The notes beneath the pieces are model-generated. The model was not told the origin of the DNA, searched no databases, and saw only the letters and a program-made list of their open reading frames with translations. A DNA stretch of 64,000 nt from Balanoglossus misakiensis (lineage: Eukaryota > Hemichordata): assembly GCA_040954595.2 (NCBI GenBank), contig CM082594.2, forward strand, positions 186,001 to 250,000. The letters run 5' to 3'. This document shows positions 31,921 to 45,072 of this stretch, piece after piece. Made by a program: the position numbers and the translations under genes. How positions within the stretch are numbered: the first letter of the stretch is position 1; each line of letters starts with the position of its first letter.

Positions 31921-34900
31921 ATGGCGGCCGCACTACAAACGCCCTTCACAGCCCCAAAGATGGAATGGGACGCGCCAGATCTAGCAATAGCCTTCAGTCG
32001 TTTTCGTCAAAAATGTGAGTTAACATTTAAGACAGCACTTAAAGATGCTAACGATGAAGAGAAAGCTAGCTACATACTTCTATGGTCCGGTGAACCAGGT
32101 CTTGACAAATACAACAGTTGGTCGTTTGAAAATGAAGACCAGCGGAAAGATCCCACAGTACTATTCGACAAATTTTCCGAACACTTAGAGCCGAAGTCGA
32201 ATCATCGCATACATAGATACCAATTCCAAGATATGAGACAAGACACTGGAGAACCAGTTGATGATTTCTTTTCGAAATTGAAAAATGAAGCCGCCAAATG
32301 CAAATTTGGAGATACAAAAGAACAGGAAGCGAGACTCGTAGATCAGTTGATATGGGGGATCTGTCACCAAGAAGTACAGAAGAAACTTATTGGGCGTGAT
32401 GAGAACCTGACCTTGAAGGAGGCACTTGATATAGCTAGAGGTCAAGAAGCCACAACAAAACACATGAAAACGCTCACAGATTGCCAAATTGCTAGTCCCG
32501 TGGATAGCAAAGCTGTCAACGCAGTAAAAAGGCAACCCAACAAAACACACCCCAAACAATGTACGCATTGTGGAAAAAAGCATGACACCTCAGTGAAAAG
32601 TAACTGCCCAGCATATGGCTCGAAATGCCGAATTTGTGGGAAACCTAATCACTGGCAGGCGTTATGCCGTTCCAAAACCAGCTCAAGCGAACCGAAGTCA
32701 CAGCAGAGACGAGGTGGAAAACCAATCCATAATGTGACACGCTCGAACAGCAACATGCATCAAATAGATGATGAAGTCCTAGATGTTGGAACTATCAAAA
32801 TAAATGCATTGGACAACATCAACAGACAAGAAGAAATATACACGAAACTGGCAATCACACAGAGCGAAAAGAAAAGGAAAGTAGCACTGAAATGCAAGAT
32901 TGATACCGGTGCACAGAGCAATATACTGCCCCTCCGCCATTTCAAGATCATATTTCCAGAGAAACTGGATAAACACGGAAATCCAAAACGCGGGCACTTG
33001 AAGGAAAATAAAACAATCCTTACCGCATATGGAGGTTCCAGAATCAAACAGCTTGGCACCATCGTCATTCCATGTGAACATAGAGAGAGGAAAATCAGAT
33101 GCCTCTTCTATGTAACTGACGCCGCAGGCCCAGCCATTTTAGGGTTAAAGGCAAGCAGAGCCTTAAACCTGATACAAATAAACTGTTCAGTAGAAGCCAT
33201 ACAAGTGCAGGCGAGCCCAGAGTGCAAGACAGCACAGCCTGGAAGAAATGTTGAAGTGGAAAAAAGAAAGATGAACGAACAGAAGCCAGCAGGAAGAAAC
33301 AGAAACCCTACAGATGACTACATAGACAGTAATACACCCATCAGGGACCGCCCTCCCATAAAGAGCAAAGAACAGTTGCTGAGGATGTACCCTGATTGCT
33401 TTGACGACGTGGTCGGATGTTTTGAAAACTACACATACCACATCACTCTTGATCCAGAAGTACAACCAGTAGTACACCCTGCCCGCAGAGTTCCATTAGA
33501 ACTAATGGATAGACTCAAAACCGAGCTACAGGAGATGGAAGATAAGCAAATCATCGCCAAAGTGAACCAGCCTACGAACTGGGTCAATTCTCTTGTTGTC
33601 CGGGAGAAAGACAATGGAAGACTTCGCATTTGTCTGGACCCGAAGGACTTGAACAAAGCCATTAAAAGGGATCATTACCCTACACCCACATTGGAGGAGA
33701 TTACCCCAAAGTTGGCAGGCGCAACACTTTTCAGCAAGCTAGACGCGCGGAACGGATACTGGAATGTAAAGATCGATGAAGAATTATCCTTCCTGACGAC
33801 CTTTAACACACCATATGGCCGTTACAGATTCCTACGAATGCCATTTGGGCTAAGGATGAGCCAAGATGTGTTTCAATTCAAAATTGATGAAACATACAGA
33901 GAGTGTGAAGGTGCAGTCGGCATTGCAGACGATATACAAGTCTTCGGATCAGGGGAGCGACACCATGACCTGCATCTACACGAAGCCATGGAACGAACCA
34001 GGAAAGCAGGCATTAAACTGAACAAAGAGAAATGCTACATCAAGACAAAAGAATGTAGTTTCTTTGGCATGTTATACACAGAAGACGGAGTTAAACCCAA
34101 CCCAGAAAAGGTCAAGGCGATAGAGATGATGCATCCGCCTAGAGACAAAACCGAACTGCGCACATTCCTCGGAATGTTGAGCTACATGGGTTCATTCATA
34201 CCCAGATTAGCTGAACACACAGCACCACTGAGAGAGCTCATCAGAGACGACACTGAGTTTGAGTGGTCTCCGACACACACAAAGTCTTTCAATATGATCA
34301 AGGACCTGATCAGCACAAAGACTACACTTGCTTACTACGACCGTAAGAAGCCTGTCACTCTACAAGTCGACGCATCGGAAAAGGGAATCGGAGCGGTGCT
34401 CATACAGGAACAGAGACCTATAGCATTTGCGTCCAAGGCCCTGAAACCAGCGGAAACCCGATACGCCAATATAGAAAGAGAACTACTCGCGGTAGTCTAC
34501 GGATGCGAGAAGTTTCGCACATATCTCTACGGCAGAAGTTTCATAGTAGAGAGTGATCATCGACCGTTGGAGCAAATTCAGAGGAAGAATTTGACCAAGG
34601 CACCACCCTGATTACAGAGAATGCTGTTGCGCATACAGCCGTATGATTTCACCATACACTACAAGCCAGGCAAACAGATGATACTCGCCGACGCACTATC
34701 TAGACTGTCACCGCAAGATCAGAACGAAATCAGTGACATGAAAGTCCAGATACACCACCTGGTGAAGATCACACCAATGAGACAGATGGAGATCAAAGAA
34801 GAAACTACCAAAGATGAAATTCTTCAATTATTGATCCAGCAAGTCCTGAAAGGATGGCCAGATAGCATCAAGGACATTCACGCTGATATTCGACCCTATT

Positions 34901-36072
34901 GGTCTATTCGAGACGATATCGCTATCGAAGATGGTATTGTCCTGATAGGCAGCCGACTCCTCATACCAGCAGTAATGAGAGATGAAATGCTACAACGCAT
35001 TCATAGCAGTCACCTGGGGATCGAGAAATGCAAGCTGAGAGCCAGATCCAGCGTGTACTGGCCAGGAATTTATAAAGATATAGAGAGACTAGTAACAGGA
35101 TGCAACGCGTGCCAGAAATTCCAGAATTCCCAGCAGAAGGAACCGATGATTCCAATGGAAATTCCACCACGACCGTGGCACACAATTGGAGCAGACCTAT
35201 TCTACGTGAACCAAACATGGTACATGATAGTTGCTGACTACTACTCCAAGTTCCCCTTTATTAGGAAACTTGAAGACCTCAGAGCCAGTACCATTATGAG
35301 AGCCCTCCGAGTTCTATTTGCAGAGCAAGGAATACCCGAGAAACTAGTTTGTGACAACGGATCTCAGTTTACAGCTAGAGACTTCCACAGCCTAACTGAG
35401 AAATATGGTTTTGCGATAGTCACATCATCACCATACTATCCCAAAGGGCACGGTTTTATCGAGCGACATGTACAGACCGTGAAGAACATCCTGATGAAGT
35501 GCAAAGAGTCCGGAGATGATCCGAATCTAGCATTGTTGGCACTTCGCGCGACTCCATTGAAGTCCAACATACCATCACCAGCTGAGTTGCTGAACAGCAG
35601 AGCATGCAAGACAACTCTCCCAGCCAAAATTCACCCAGCAAGAAACGGGGAGGAAGTTCGTCAATACCTGACATCTCAACAGCAGGCCCAGACTTCCAGC
35701 CACGACCAGCACTCCAGACAACTACCAGAATTGCTGACAGGTCAACAAGTCCATATACAAAACCCAATCAGCAAAACATGGAGTCCAGCGAGAGTTGTAG
35801 CCCCAGCAAACACACCTAGGTCCTACACCGTGAAGTTAGACAACGGGAAACAAATGCGACGCAACAGGATCCACCTGAAACCAGTCAGCGCAGAACTGAA
35901 ACCAGCACAGACAGGGATGGATCAACACAATATTGCACCAGCAGTCACAGAGGGAACACCGCCTCAACAACCCGCAACGCCAGCGTCACCAGCCCAAGAA
36001 TCGTTGAGATCAACACGAACCAGAACAAACATACAAAAGCCGTCTCGATACAAAGACTATGTGACTGATTGA
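31921..36072 (+). pseudogene. Gypsy gag-pol polyprotein, one in-frame stop
   Basis: A single reading frame from ATG at 31,921 to TGA at 36,070-36,072, broken once by TGA at 34,609-34,611 inside the RNase H/connection region. In order: gag capsid-like region (residues 1-200); two zinc-binding stretches, the second a CCHC knuckle CRICGKPNHWQALC (about 235); aspartic protease with IDTGAQS (about 326); reverse transcriptase with the catalytic motif IADD (about 668); RNase H with VDASEKG (about 814); then integrase with an HHCC zinc domain (H at about 35,010, CNAC at about 35,105) and the D, D, E residues in GADLFY, CDNGSQ and FIERH. The frame is the same on both sides of the stop. Either a young inactivating change or, less likely, a read-through codon; gypsy elements with in-frame stops usually have them at the gag-pol border, not here. 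Confidence 0.93.
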
Positions 36073-36279
36073 TAGCTTTTTCTGATATTGAGATACGCCA
36101 TTTGTTCCACAGAAAGTTGAGTTAAAAAGAGGAAAATTTATCACATTTTTCCCAGAGTATTTTTCATGTTCGTTGCGTTTAATTTTGACAAAGAATGATT
36201 CAAGATGAATGCAGAGTTTGCACAGGACAATTCACAGTGACATTCGTATTCAAAAAAGAGTTTTGAAACAATTTATCTT

Positions 36280-36292
36280 AAAGAAGAGGGGA
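36280..36292 (+). promoter_or_regulatory. Polypurine tract
   Basis: AAAGAAGAGGGGA immediately before the 3' LTR, the plus-strand primer of the element. Confidence 0.85.
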
Positions 36293-36496
36293 TGTAGTAT
36301 TCTGATAACTACGATCAATATAGCGCCCTCTAGTGTTGCATTGTTGGTGTTCCACTTGTTTATGAATTGCTGTACGACGTCACTTCCGCCCAGATTAGGC
36401 GAAGCACATTGTTGAGTCTTTTCAGCCGATCAATAAATAGGTTGTTGTTATACCTAAAGATCGCATTATTATTCCCATGTTGATGGAAACATAACA
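36293..36496 (+). repeat. 3' LTR of Ty3/gypsy element
   Basis: 204 bp, TGTAGT...ATAACA, followed by the right ATCAT at 36,497-36,501. Confidence 0.95.
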
Positions 36497-36501
36497 ATCA
36501 T

Positions 36502-37057
36502 CCGAGTACTTTTCCCAGCATGCAGTTGCCAAGAAGGCTGCACAGGGAGTTTTTAATTTTGCACTGGTATACGATTTTTTTATTCGTCAATTTCACAGAC
36601 ACGTGCATTGCACATCAAAATTTTGCGTCAAAAGTGAGGACAACTTAACTAGGTACCAATGCAATGTGGTTTTAGGCGGATTTGAACTTTTCCTTTAATG
36701 TAACAGTTGTATTGACATGCGATTATCATACTGAACATGAATCAATCTCAAAATTGCTAAAAATAAAATAATTCAGAACATTTAGATTCTACAATGGTGA
36801 AAAAATATGACAAACCTCCCAAAATTCTTATTTTTGAGGCCATTTTACAAAAATCTACGAGCCTGGCAAAATCTGACAGAGGTGCTAGATAAAGGGCACT
36901 TTTTCAAAACTCTAGATGGTTGACCCCAAGTATGCTTATTTGGTTAAATTTTAAAAGGAAATCACCCGCTGTTTTAGAGTTAATATTGCGAAAGGGACTT
37001 CATAAGTTGTCTGAAAACACCAGTTTCCCCAATTTTCACTAATGTATAGGAATACTT
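36502..37057. other. Intron continuing after gypsy, copy 2
   Basis: Matches copy 1 from about 6,533 to 6,960, then skips the segment with exon b and resumes at 'caagtatgcttatttgg'. Nothing else recognised. Confidence 0.5.
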
Positions 37058-37697
37058 GAGAAGTCGGCCAGATTAGAAGTCGGCCAGTACGCGCGTATGA
37101 GAAGTCGGCCAGTACGAGAAGTCGGCCAGTTGTTGAACTTGTACCCGAATAGTGCAGTGATGACCCAGATTACTTATAACAACACTTAATAAAATATAAT
37201 TGCACTAAATATTTTCATTTGGACGGATTTCCCAAATTCTTGACAACACAATGGCGTCATTTCAAATAATGGCGTCTGGCATCCGTACCGGTTCGCCAGC
37301 CCCGTATCCGCGTAAGGAGCTTAGGTTGTTCGCCAAATTCCTGTGACATTTCTGATTAAAGGGAGTTGTTTCAAAGCCTACTAAAATACATAGAAGATGT
37401 ATGTGTATATTCATACTTTGAGACAAAACCAAACAAACAAACGTGACGAGGAACAGACTACTGGCGCAGCGCAAGAAGTGCAGGTGACTGATGTTGACGT
37501 ACCCCGGTGACGTACATGCAAAGTGAACAGACAGTTTTAAAATTCATCGGCTATTTGTACAAATATCTCAGCTCCTGTACATCAAGGAAACATCTCGTAG
37601 TGAAACAGTTATATATAACACAAAGTACCAGGGTTCTCTCCCACAGGCCGACTTCTCGTACTGGCCGATACCGACTTCTCATACTGGTCGACTTCTC
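37058..37697. mobile_element. Foldback element with minisatellite termini, copy 2
   Basis: Same as 7,499-8,484 without the nested TTAA MITE. Tandem AGAAGTCGGCCAGTACG units at the left and inverted units at the right end. Confidence 0.6.
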
Positions 37698-38139
37698 AGG
37701 ACACCATGTATAGCATAGCTGTTGAACTCAAAAAATATGTAAAACTACAAGTGATGTAAACAACTTGTGGAACCATGTTCAAATCGAGACCAGAAGAAAA
37801 GAGATTTCAAGACTTACCTCCTTCAACACTTTACTGCCCTGTAGCGCACTGTGTGACATTTGTAGTTGTGCATTCATAACCAGAAGGACGTGGCCGAACC
37901 TAGCGAGTATGAACCTATCACAGAAAAAATTCAAAGAACGATTGGTTTGGTCCAACGATCCCTTATTAGAGAGATGTCCGTAATCACAGGTGTTACTGTA
38001 CTATACCTCTTCAGTGGAATCATTGTGTTTTTCAAAGCGCATCACAATATCAACTCCAATGAGCATAACAGTTTAATTTTCTGTGTATGTCATGCTATAA
38101 CACAGGGAAGTCACAAGAGTGATTTGCAGCCCAACTTAC

Positions 38140-38337
38140 CAGTAACTGTTGAACAATCAACTACGGGTGACATGGTTGGACACTTGGATCCTGCTGGACA
38201 AGGCGTGCATGTGCCGTCGCCTTCCATAGCATATTCACCATTGCCACAGTCAAGCGGATCTTACATTGAATCTGTACACGATTGTCCAGCAGGGCACAGA
38301 AGACGGGATGTGCGTGCAGGCTCCGCACTTATTTCAT
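38140..38337 (-). pseudogene. GCC2/GCC3-like exon 'c', copy 2
   Basis: 198 bases, same splice sites and the same in-frame TAA after CPAGQSC as copy 1. Copy 2 reads TDSM before the stop where copy 1 reads LDPM. Confidence 0.7.
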
Positions 38338-38581
38338 CTGATTAAAGAAAATGAGGTTTTTAGTGATGTATTTGTGATACAGTGTCATTTAAAATAACAA
38401 ATTACTTGAGATGATTCACTTCATAATTCTGAGACAAGTATACAGGCATGTAGAAAATTCTTTGGAGGACATTAAATGTCATTTCTAATCAACCATTTTC
38501 TGAATATCATAAGACTCTGCGAGATCTCACATGGCTAACCGGGTCTCGCAAGATCTCGCACTGAGTTGATAATCTGTTGTA

Positions 38582-38615
<34 letters not shown>

Positions 38616-38726
38616 AACATAACCCCAGTCGCACTGACTTGAAAATCTGTTGTAAACACATACATGCATACACACATACCCCTCAGTTTCATCACACAGC
38701 AAACTGAACAAGTACCACAATCTTAC

Positions 38727-38860
38727 CATTTGTACATCTGGTACAGTTTGTTGCACCAGCCAATGACACGTAACCCTTGGTACACTTGAATTGCGATGCA
38801 CTGGGATCTGTGCAGGCGTACCCTTGCTCACAAATAGTACACTGTTCAGCACCGGCTGAT
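38727..38860 (-). CDS. Cysteine-rich exon 'd', copy 2
   Basis: 134 bases, open, same translation as 9,510-9,643. Donor GTAAGA replaced by GTAAGATTG context, still usable. Confidence 0.65.
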
Positions 38861-39003
38861 CTGTAAATCAAACAAAGAATTTACACACCAAGTTAACCTT
38901 TGAATACCACTGTAAAAAATTGGCGCAAATTTTAATTATTTTCATAAATAGAGGTCTATTCAAATTTGATGTTGGAAATAAAGGTGGGTGGGTAGAAGTT
39001 TAC

Positions 39004-39134
39004 CTGTTATGCAAGAGGTACAGCGAGACATCCTTTGTCCAAGGCCGAACTGTAATAACCAGCCGAGCATAAAATCACAGTGTTACCATTTGGACAATGG
39101 TTACCAGCTTGGCAATCAGCACATGATGTTTGTG
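39004..39134 (-). pseudogene. Cysteine-rich exon 'e', copy 2
   Basis: Same frame slip as copy 1 between YYSSALDKG and the expected SRCTSCIT. The donor ACAG|GTAAAC is regular here. Confidence 0.6.
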
Positions 39135-39603
39135 CTGAAAATAAACAGAGATTTATAGAATCTTATAGTCACAGTCATACCTTCAAAGACGTGGGATTCT
39201 CACGCGGGTTGGGGAGACATAAATCCCTGGCAAAAGATTGAGGACAGGAAAATGCCAAACCAGAGATATTGGTAACAGAAACTGTATACAGTCAATGCCA
39301 TATGGCAGTGTGCTGTTCTAACAACCGACAAGAATGTGACGATCATAGTCTGTGTCGGAGATTTGGAAAAGAGCAAATTCGGTGAAAAGACGGGACAAAA
39401 CAAAAGTCTACTTATACGATGCACATGAAAACTGGATGAAAGCGAAGCAGTCCACTATTTGAATGCATTGGATGTAAAATTGGCAGAATATTTGGACTGG
39501 ACATAATGTTTGTACGCACAGAATTAGGCACATGCACATAAGATGATCGTCCGCCTAAGTGAAAGATTACACAGTAATGCCCAAACTTTAAGTGCTGACT
39601 CAC

Positions 39604-39836
39604 CATTTATATTAGTGTAGTATCCATCTTCACACACCTCTGGCTCCGACATACCATCATATTGGCACTTATACCCAGGGCAGGACAAGGCGTACAGTCT
39701 ATACTTCCATTGTTGGCAAAATATCCCTGTCCGCATTGTGTTGGTGATGAGAGGCTGGCTGTTCCACACATGAAACCCTTGGACACAGCGTGCATGCTTC
39801 AGAACATGCTGAACGGTAACTTCCAACTGCGCAGTC
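39604..39836 (-). pseudogene. Cysteine-rich exon 'f', copy 2
   Basis: 233 bases with the same two frame slips as copy 1. The donor is GTGAGT (GTGAGC in copy 1). Confidence 0.6.
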
Positions 39837-40448
39837 CTGTAGGAGTAAAGACGTCAAATATTAGGGAGGTTTAAGAGCCCTCTAGCCAGCAAACTTCATC
39901 AAGGATGTACGCGCAGAACATAAACTGGAAACACTGCGCGCCCGGTCTTTTTCCCATAGGATTACATTGATAATCGCCAGAAAACAAACTTCTACTATTG
40001 TCATTTTCACGAAATTTTACACATAGCTCAGTCCAGCAAATATAAATTCATTGGTCAAATAAAATATAGGCGTCACCGCGCTCTTTTTTGAGATAAATTG
40101 CGTTAAGAATTTTGCCCATAGACAAACCATTGGTGAAAAATGCTGAGTCAGCAGATTTCTTCTATTATCGACCAAATTCATGGCTCTGTATTTCAAAAAC
40201 AAGCCCAGTGACCCCTATATTTTATTACGGATTTTCATTATACATACAAAGGAGAATAAAAAAATCCACAATTAAAAAAAATGACAATACTTTCAATTTT
40301 ACTGAACGTACATCCTTAATGTTACTTAATATGTAGTGGAGCACCAAAACCCAAATTTTCATATCGATTGTGTATTTTGTGATAAAAGCACCAAACTTGG
40401 CTCAGATGTGTGTTAATGTGTACTGAACGAATTCAGATAGCGAGTCAC
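39837..40448. other. Non-coding stretch upstream of exon f, copy 2
   Basis: Equivalent of 11,427-12,032. No promoter or first exon recognised. Confidence 0.4.
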
Positions 40449-40458
40449 TAAATATCTG

Positions 40459-40885
40459 TAGTCTCGGTTACCCAGAGCCCTCTGCTTCTTCCGTTAGGCA
40501 CTCCAGAAAGAGGGTCTGGGGAAACCCGGTAGACAAATTGCCGGGCGGAATCGGGACAGCTGCGATGCATGACGGGAGCTTAATATTCGGTACGATATTA
40601 TGATATGACGATATTAGAAAACTATTAACCAAACTTCTCTCTCTCTTTTCAATTTGTAGACAGTTTTAGCAGGTCTAGCACTACTCAGCATGTTTTCTTT
40701 ATCGTATGACATACATGTCGGCCGTGAGGTTCGCGCGCAGGACGTTGCCATTTTGGAATATTAAGCTCCCGTCATGCATCGCAGCTGTCCCGATTCCGCC
40801 CGGCGATTTGTCTACCGGGTTTCCCCAGACCCTCTTTCTGGAGTGCCTAACGGAAGAAGCAGAGGGCTCTGGGTAACCGAGACTA
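40459..40885. mobile_element. Mutator-like MITE, 427 bp, 130-bp TIRs (copy 2 only)
   Basis: Terminal inverted repeats at 40,459-40,588 and 40,756-40,885, starting TAGTCTCGG and ending CCGAGACTA, nearly identical over 130 bp. The 10-bp TAAATATCTG stands on both sides (40,449-40,458 and 40,886-40,895) and once in copy 1. Long TIRs plus a 9-11-bp duplication is the signature of Mutator-like (MULE) non-autonomous elements. The centre is AT-rich and non-coding. Confidence 0.92.
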
Positions 40886-41175
40886 TAAATATCTGTTGAA
40901 GAGTTTCCATGTCAACCATTTTTTTTCAAAATGGCCGCCAATACAGATAATCACACCTGTTAAACACCAAAATAAATTCAGATTACAATATTTGAAACAA
41001 GAAACTACGGAAAGAATGGTTTGCAATAGAACTATGGTTATTAAACTACAAATGTACTTATAAGGGTAACTAAGGTATCAAAACACAGGTGAAACTTTCA
41101 ATCCCTGGTTCTCGCATTAGTATAGGTGCTCCCCCCAGTCAAACATTATGGCTAGTTGCGATATTTAACTGGAAA

Positions 41176-42018
41176 GTGCAGTTCACGAAATAAAAACCTG
41201 GATGACACATAATAAACTTCAACTCAATGGTGGCAAAACCGAGGTACTCCTGATAAGGTCTCAGTTCAACCGCTCGCCTCGTCCCATAAACCACATGAGC
41301 ATTGGATCATGTTGTGTTCAAATTGTGAATTCTGCACGGAATATAGGTGTGACATTCGACGACAATTACACTTTCAATAAGCACATTAATGCAATTTGCA
41401 AGTCAATTTTCTTCCATCTGCGTCAAATCAGCCACATCGCCGTTACCTCACTAAGGAAGTTTGCCAGATGCTGGTTCATGCTCTAATCACATCAAAACTG
41501 AACTACTGTAATGCACTACTCTGTGGTTTACCATCATCATGCATGCTACAGCATGCCCTGAATTCTGCAGCCAGGATCGTTTCTCGTACCCGTAAAACGG
41601 ATCATATTACTCCTGTTCTCATGGATTTACATTGGTTGCCTGTACACTATAGAATCCAATACAAGATCTTGCTTATGACATATAAGGCATTAAACAACAC
41701 AGCACCAGCTTACATCTCTGACTTAATCCATCTGAAAACTTCAACAAGACTTCTTCGTTCAAATGACAAATTTCTACTTCATGTACCATGGAGTAAGAAG
41801 AAAACGTACGGCGATCGTGCTTTTTCGTATATCGCCCCACTCATCTGGAACAGTGTCCCAATAGAGGTATGCTAGTCACCTAGCCTTGACAGTTTCAAGA
41901 AACACATCAAGACTTATCTGTTTAACAGAGCCTATTAACAGTAACTTTACATTGTAAAGCACTATTGAACACTATTGCAGTGGAGTTTGGTGCTCTATAA
42001 GTCCTTTTGATTGATTGA
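41176..42018 (+). mobile_element. CR1/L2-like LINE 3' fragment, copy 2
   Basis: Matches 12,327-13,166. It lacks the 14-base deletion of copy 1 but has lost one base in 'cagccacatcgcc' and has TAG for CAG at about 41,872. The GATT tail is shorter. Confidence 0.85.
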
Positions 42019-42504
42019 TGAACAGTTTACCACCTTAGCTAAACACATAAACAGATCACCGATACGTCCGAATAGCGCGTGTATGAGGGCTTGGCTAACT
42101 TGTGACCTCAGTAAAGATCATGTGAAAATGTCCATTTTGTTTGGTCGGGCATTCATTCTTGTCGGCAAAAACTGCCATAGGAAATTATAAACTTAAGTCA
42201 AATTGTTTAAACAATAAATAATAGTCCATGTGTCTTGATACTTCAGATCATGCATCGGTTCGACTCTGTCTGTAGTCGGCTACCCAAATTTATTGGGAAG
42301 TTCGGCCTTTTACACATTAATACGTGTGGTTTTCGATCATATCCTACCGGTCTTATTGGTTGGCATTAATTTGGCAGTGTGCTATAAGCATATTACATCC
42401 TACATCAAACCAAAATAAAGCTTGTGATACTTTGACCATCAGTTTTTGTTTACTTTTAGTCGCTAGTGAAATTCAAGCTCAGTAATAACTTTACAACTAA
42501 CTTA
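42019..42504. other. Non-coding gap, copy 2
   Basis: Counterpart of 13,167-13,622. Nothing recognised. Confidence 0.4.
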
Positions 42505-44325
42505 TTAGGGGCCCAAGCCCCTATGGGTGGGGCCCCTATTGGTATTGCTGGCATTTTTCTTCTTCTTTGGCACTTTCATCGGCCACTAGGATCTTGAAAA
42601 CGGCTAAACCTACAATTCTCAAATATGGCACAATGATGCAGGCCAATGAGATCTGGTGCAGTACGTCCGTGAATGTTAAATTAGTCAAGTGACCTGATGA
42701 CCATATAAGGGCGAAATTTTCAAATTAGGGTATGTCGATTTTGAGAAGAAGATTTTTGATCATTATATTTCATTTTTTTTCATTGACCATGGGGGGTCTG
42801 GACCAAGGCATAGGCTTTACTATACCCGCATAGCAAAGCTATGACAACATCGTATTTAAATAATAACACATGTTAGCGAGGGCAATATCATGATCTTTTG
42901 CCTGCACAAGGGATGGTGATCTTTGACCTTAATAATATTGATGATGCCCGAGCTGCAGGGAAGGGCATCATCAATATGTTTCGATGTGTGACGTTACCAG
43001 CACATTCCAGAAGACAGCATGGCATCGTCTGTACAAGTTGAGTGAAATACTTAGAAAGATATCGCCACATACAGTGACTGGGCTGTGTTCATGTTTTTCT
43101 CTTGAAATCATGAACAGTGTTATACACCGTTGTATCAATGCTGTTTTAGTGACTTTTTCACACCCGTTCTTTTTGTTTTGAGTGAATAGGATAGTCAACT
43201 AACTACTGCTGGACAATGGGTGTGAGTTTCATGGCTCTCACATGATGGGGTAATCTGGGGTAACATTTTGAAAATACCATGTCATTTTCAGAACGCAGTT
43301 ACGGTGTATGTACATGTGAACAGTGATACATGTACATGTGTAGGTCGGAAATTTAGATCGGGTATACACGTCTGCATCTAACACTCAAACTGCAATATTG
43401 CCAAACGTGTGTATTATACACGATATACTACATGTAGTAATTCTATTAGACTTAGTCTGCATTGGTCAATATAATATACGGAAACTAAATATGTCGATCG
43501 GATTTAATCTTTCACAGGTCCAGCTGTGGTTGCGCAGAACACGTCTCCATTTATGGTGTGAACAGGGACTGCTGTACGCATGTGCACATCTGAGTTCACG
43601 AGGTTACACCTACTGCGGTTGCGCAGAACACGTCTCCATTTATGGAGTGAACAGGGACTGACCAAGGGGCCGAAATGAGAAGCCAAATTTCGGGTGACCC
43701 CTTGACCTTTGACCCACCTTGAAAAACACATATCTACTTCTACGCTAACTAATACACCTAGGGAGCTGATTTTTGGTGGACAGGTACAACTATTGGACCA
43801 AATCATTTCGCCGCAATGTCACGTGACCTCGGTGACCTTTGAACTATTTATAACATAAATGCTCATAAGTACGTAACTATTAGACCGACAGACTTCATAT
43901 TTGGTGGGATGAAGCATACACATGTACTTGTTACCCCTTGACCTTTGACCTAATTAATTATGTGCATACCTAATTCTAGGCTTACCAATAGGGCTAGAGG
44001 TTTTGTTTCTGTTGGACATGGACAAGTGTGGGGTCCAATTTTTTCCATAATATTTTGGGTGACCTCTGGTGATCTACTTTCTCATATCTCGGCCTCCAGA
44101 GCAGGTACAGCCTTAGCATTTCGAGGGATGGGACTAAAATGAAAAGCCGAATTTTGAGGTCACCTGTACAACTGCTTAACTCATTAATTATGTGCATACC
44201 TAATTCCAGGCGAACCAATAGGGCTGAAGGTTTGGTTTCTGATGGACCTGGACCAGTATGGGGTCAAAAAATTTTGCCCAAATTTCGGGTGACCTCAGAT
44301 GACCATTTTGGCTTGCAGCTATATT
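42505..44325 (+). repeat. Hairpin-headed DR1-family repeat, copy 2
   Basis: Single head hairpin (GGGGCCCAAGCCCC type) at about 42,508, DR1 13-mer at 43,939-43,951, internal hairpin at 42,935-42,977, and the tail GCTTGCAGCTATATTTT near 44,312. More complete than copy 1. Confidence 0.7.
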
Positions 44326-45072
44326 TTAACCCTAATGCTACTAGGTGTCATACCTGTTTAGAGTGTCAAGTCCCTTAAAATATGTATTTGCCATTTTTTC
44401 TTCCTAAACGTATTTTGACTGTCTTGCCATGGCTCTCATATGTTAGACACACTTGGCAGTCTAAACCCCCCTTAAATGTACTAAATCGTACTGGTTTGCT
44501 CTGGTTTGGTTTGAGGGTCTTGTATAGGCCCTACTGCGTAACACGCCCTTGGCAGCCTAACAGGCCTGGGAGCCAGGATTCTAGGCACCCTGGATATCAA
44601 ACTGACTTGGCAGCGTTAGGGTTAAAACTATGTATAATCACATACTAGATGTTTGAAAAATGGCAATGTCTTCTCTAAATGTTCTCCATCCAAAGGGATC
44701 TGACAAGGGTGTCCCCTGTCAGCACTTCATTTTTTGTTTGTCATAGCAATTTTCGCGACTGTTATATTAGATTTAGAGTTGACTAAAAGATAAATGGTGT
44801 CTACGATTCCAAACACATAAAAATTACACCAGTTGTGGACGACACAACATTATTTTATTTGATGAGAGTAGTGTTCATCATGCCATAAATATAGTCAAAA
44901 AATTTGTTAGTTTTAGAAAACCAACTAAATACACGAAAAGTTGGGCTTTAGATTGGTTAACTGAAAATCAGGCTGATTGCAATTTTTCGGGATTAAGTGG
45001 CCCGATACTCCTAACAAGTCACTTGGAATGTACTTTCATTCTAATATTGTCATTTATTAGCATGGAGTAATC
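44326..45072. other. Spacer, copy 2
   Basis: Contains the empty site of the copy-1 LINE (GACT at 44,781-44,784). No gene seen. Confidence 0.45.

Larger units (their letters stand above)
31608..36496 (+). mobile_element. Ty3/gypsy (Metaviridae) LTR retrotransposon, 4,889 bp
   Basis: Complete architecture: 203-bp LTR, primer-binding site, one gag-pol frame, polypurine tract, 204-bp LTR and a 5-bp target duplication. It lies in the intron between exons c and a of copy 2 and is absent from copy 1. Order protease, RT, RNase H, integrase is that of Ty3/gypsy, and the short LTRs with a single fused frame are reminiscent of the Mag-type branch (impression only). The only visible defect is one in-frame TGA. 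Confidence 0.95.

Noticed and set aside
34609-34611. Programmed read-through of TGA in gag-pol
   Set aside because: Position within RNase H, not at the gag-pol border, and no supporting downstream structure seen; a plain mutation is simpler, though left open as a finding.
31921-36072. Antisense frames across the gypsy element
   Set aside because: All are shadows of the gag-pol frame.
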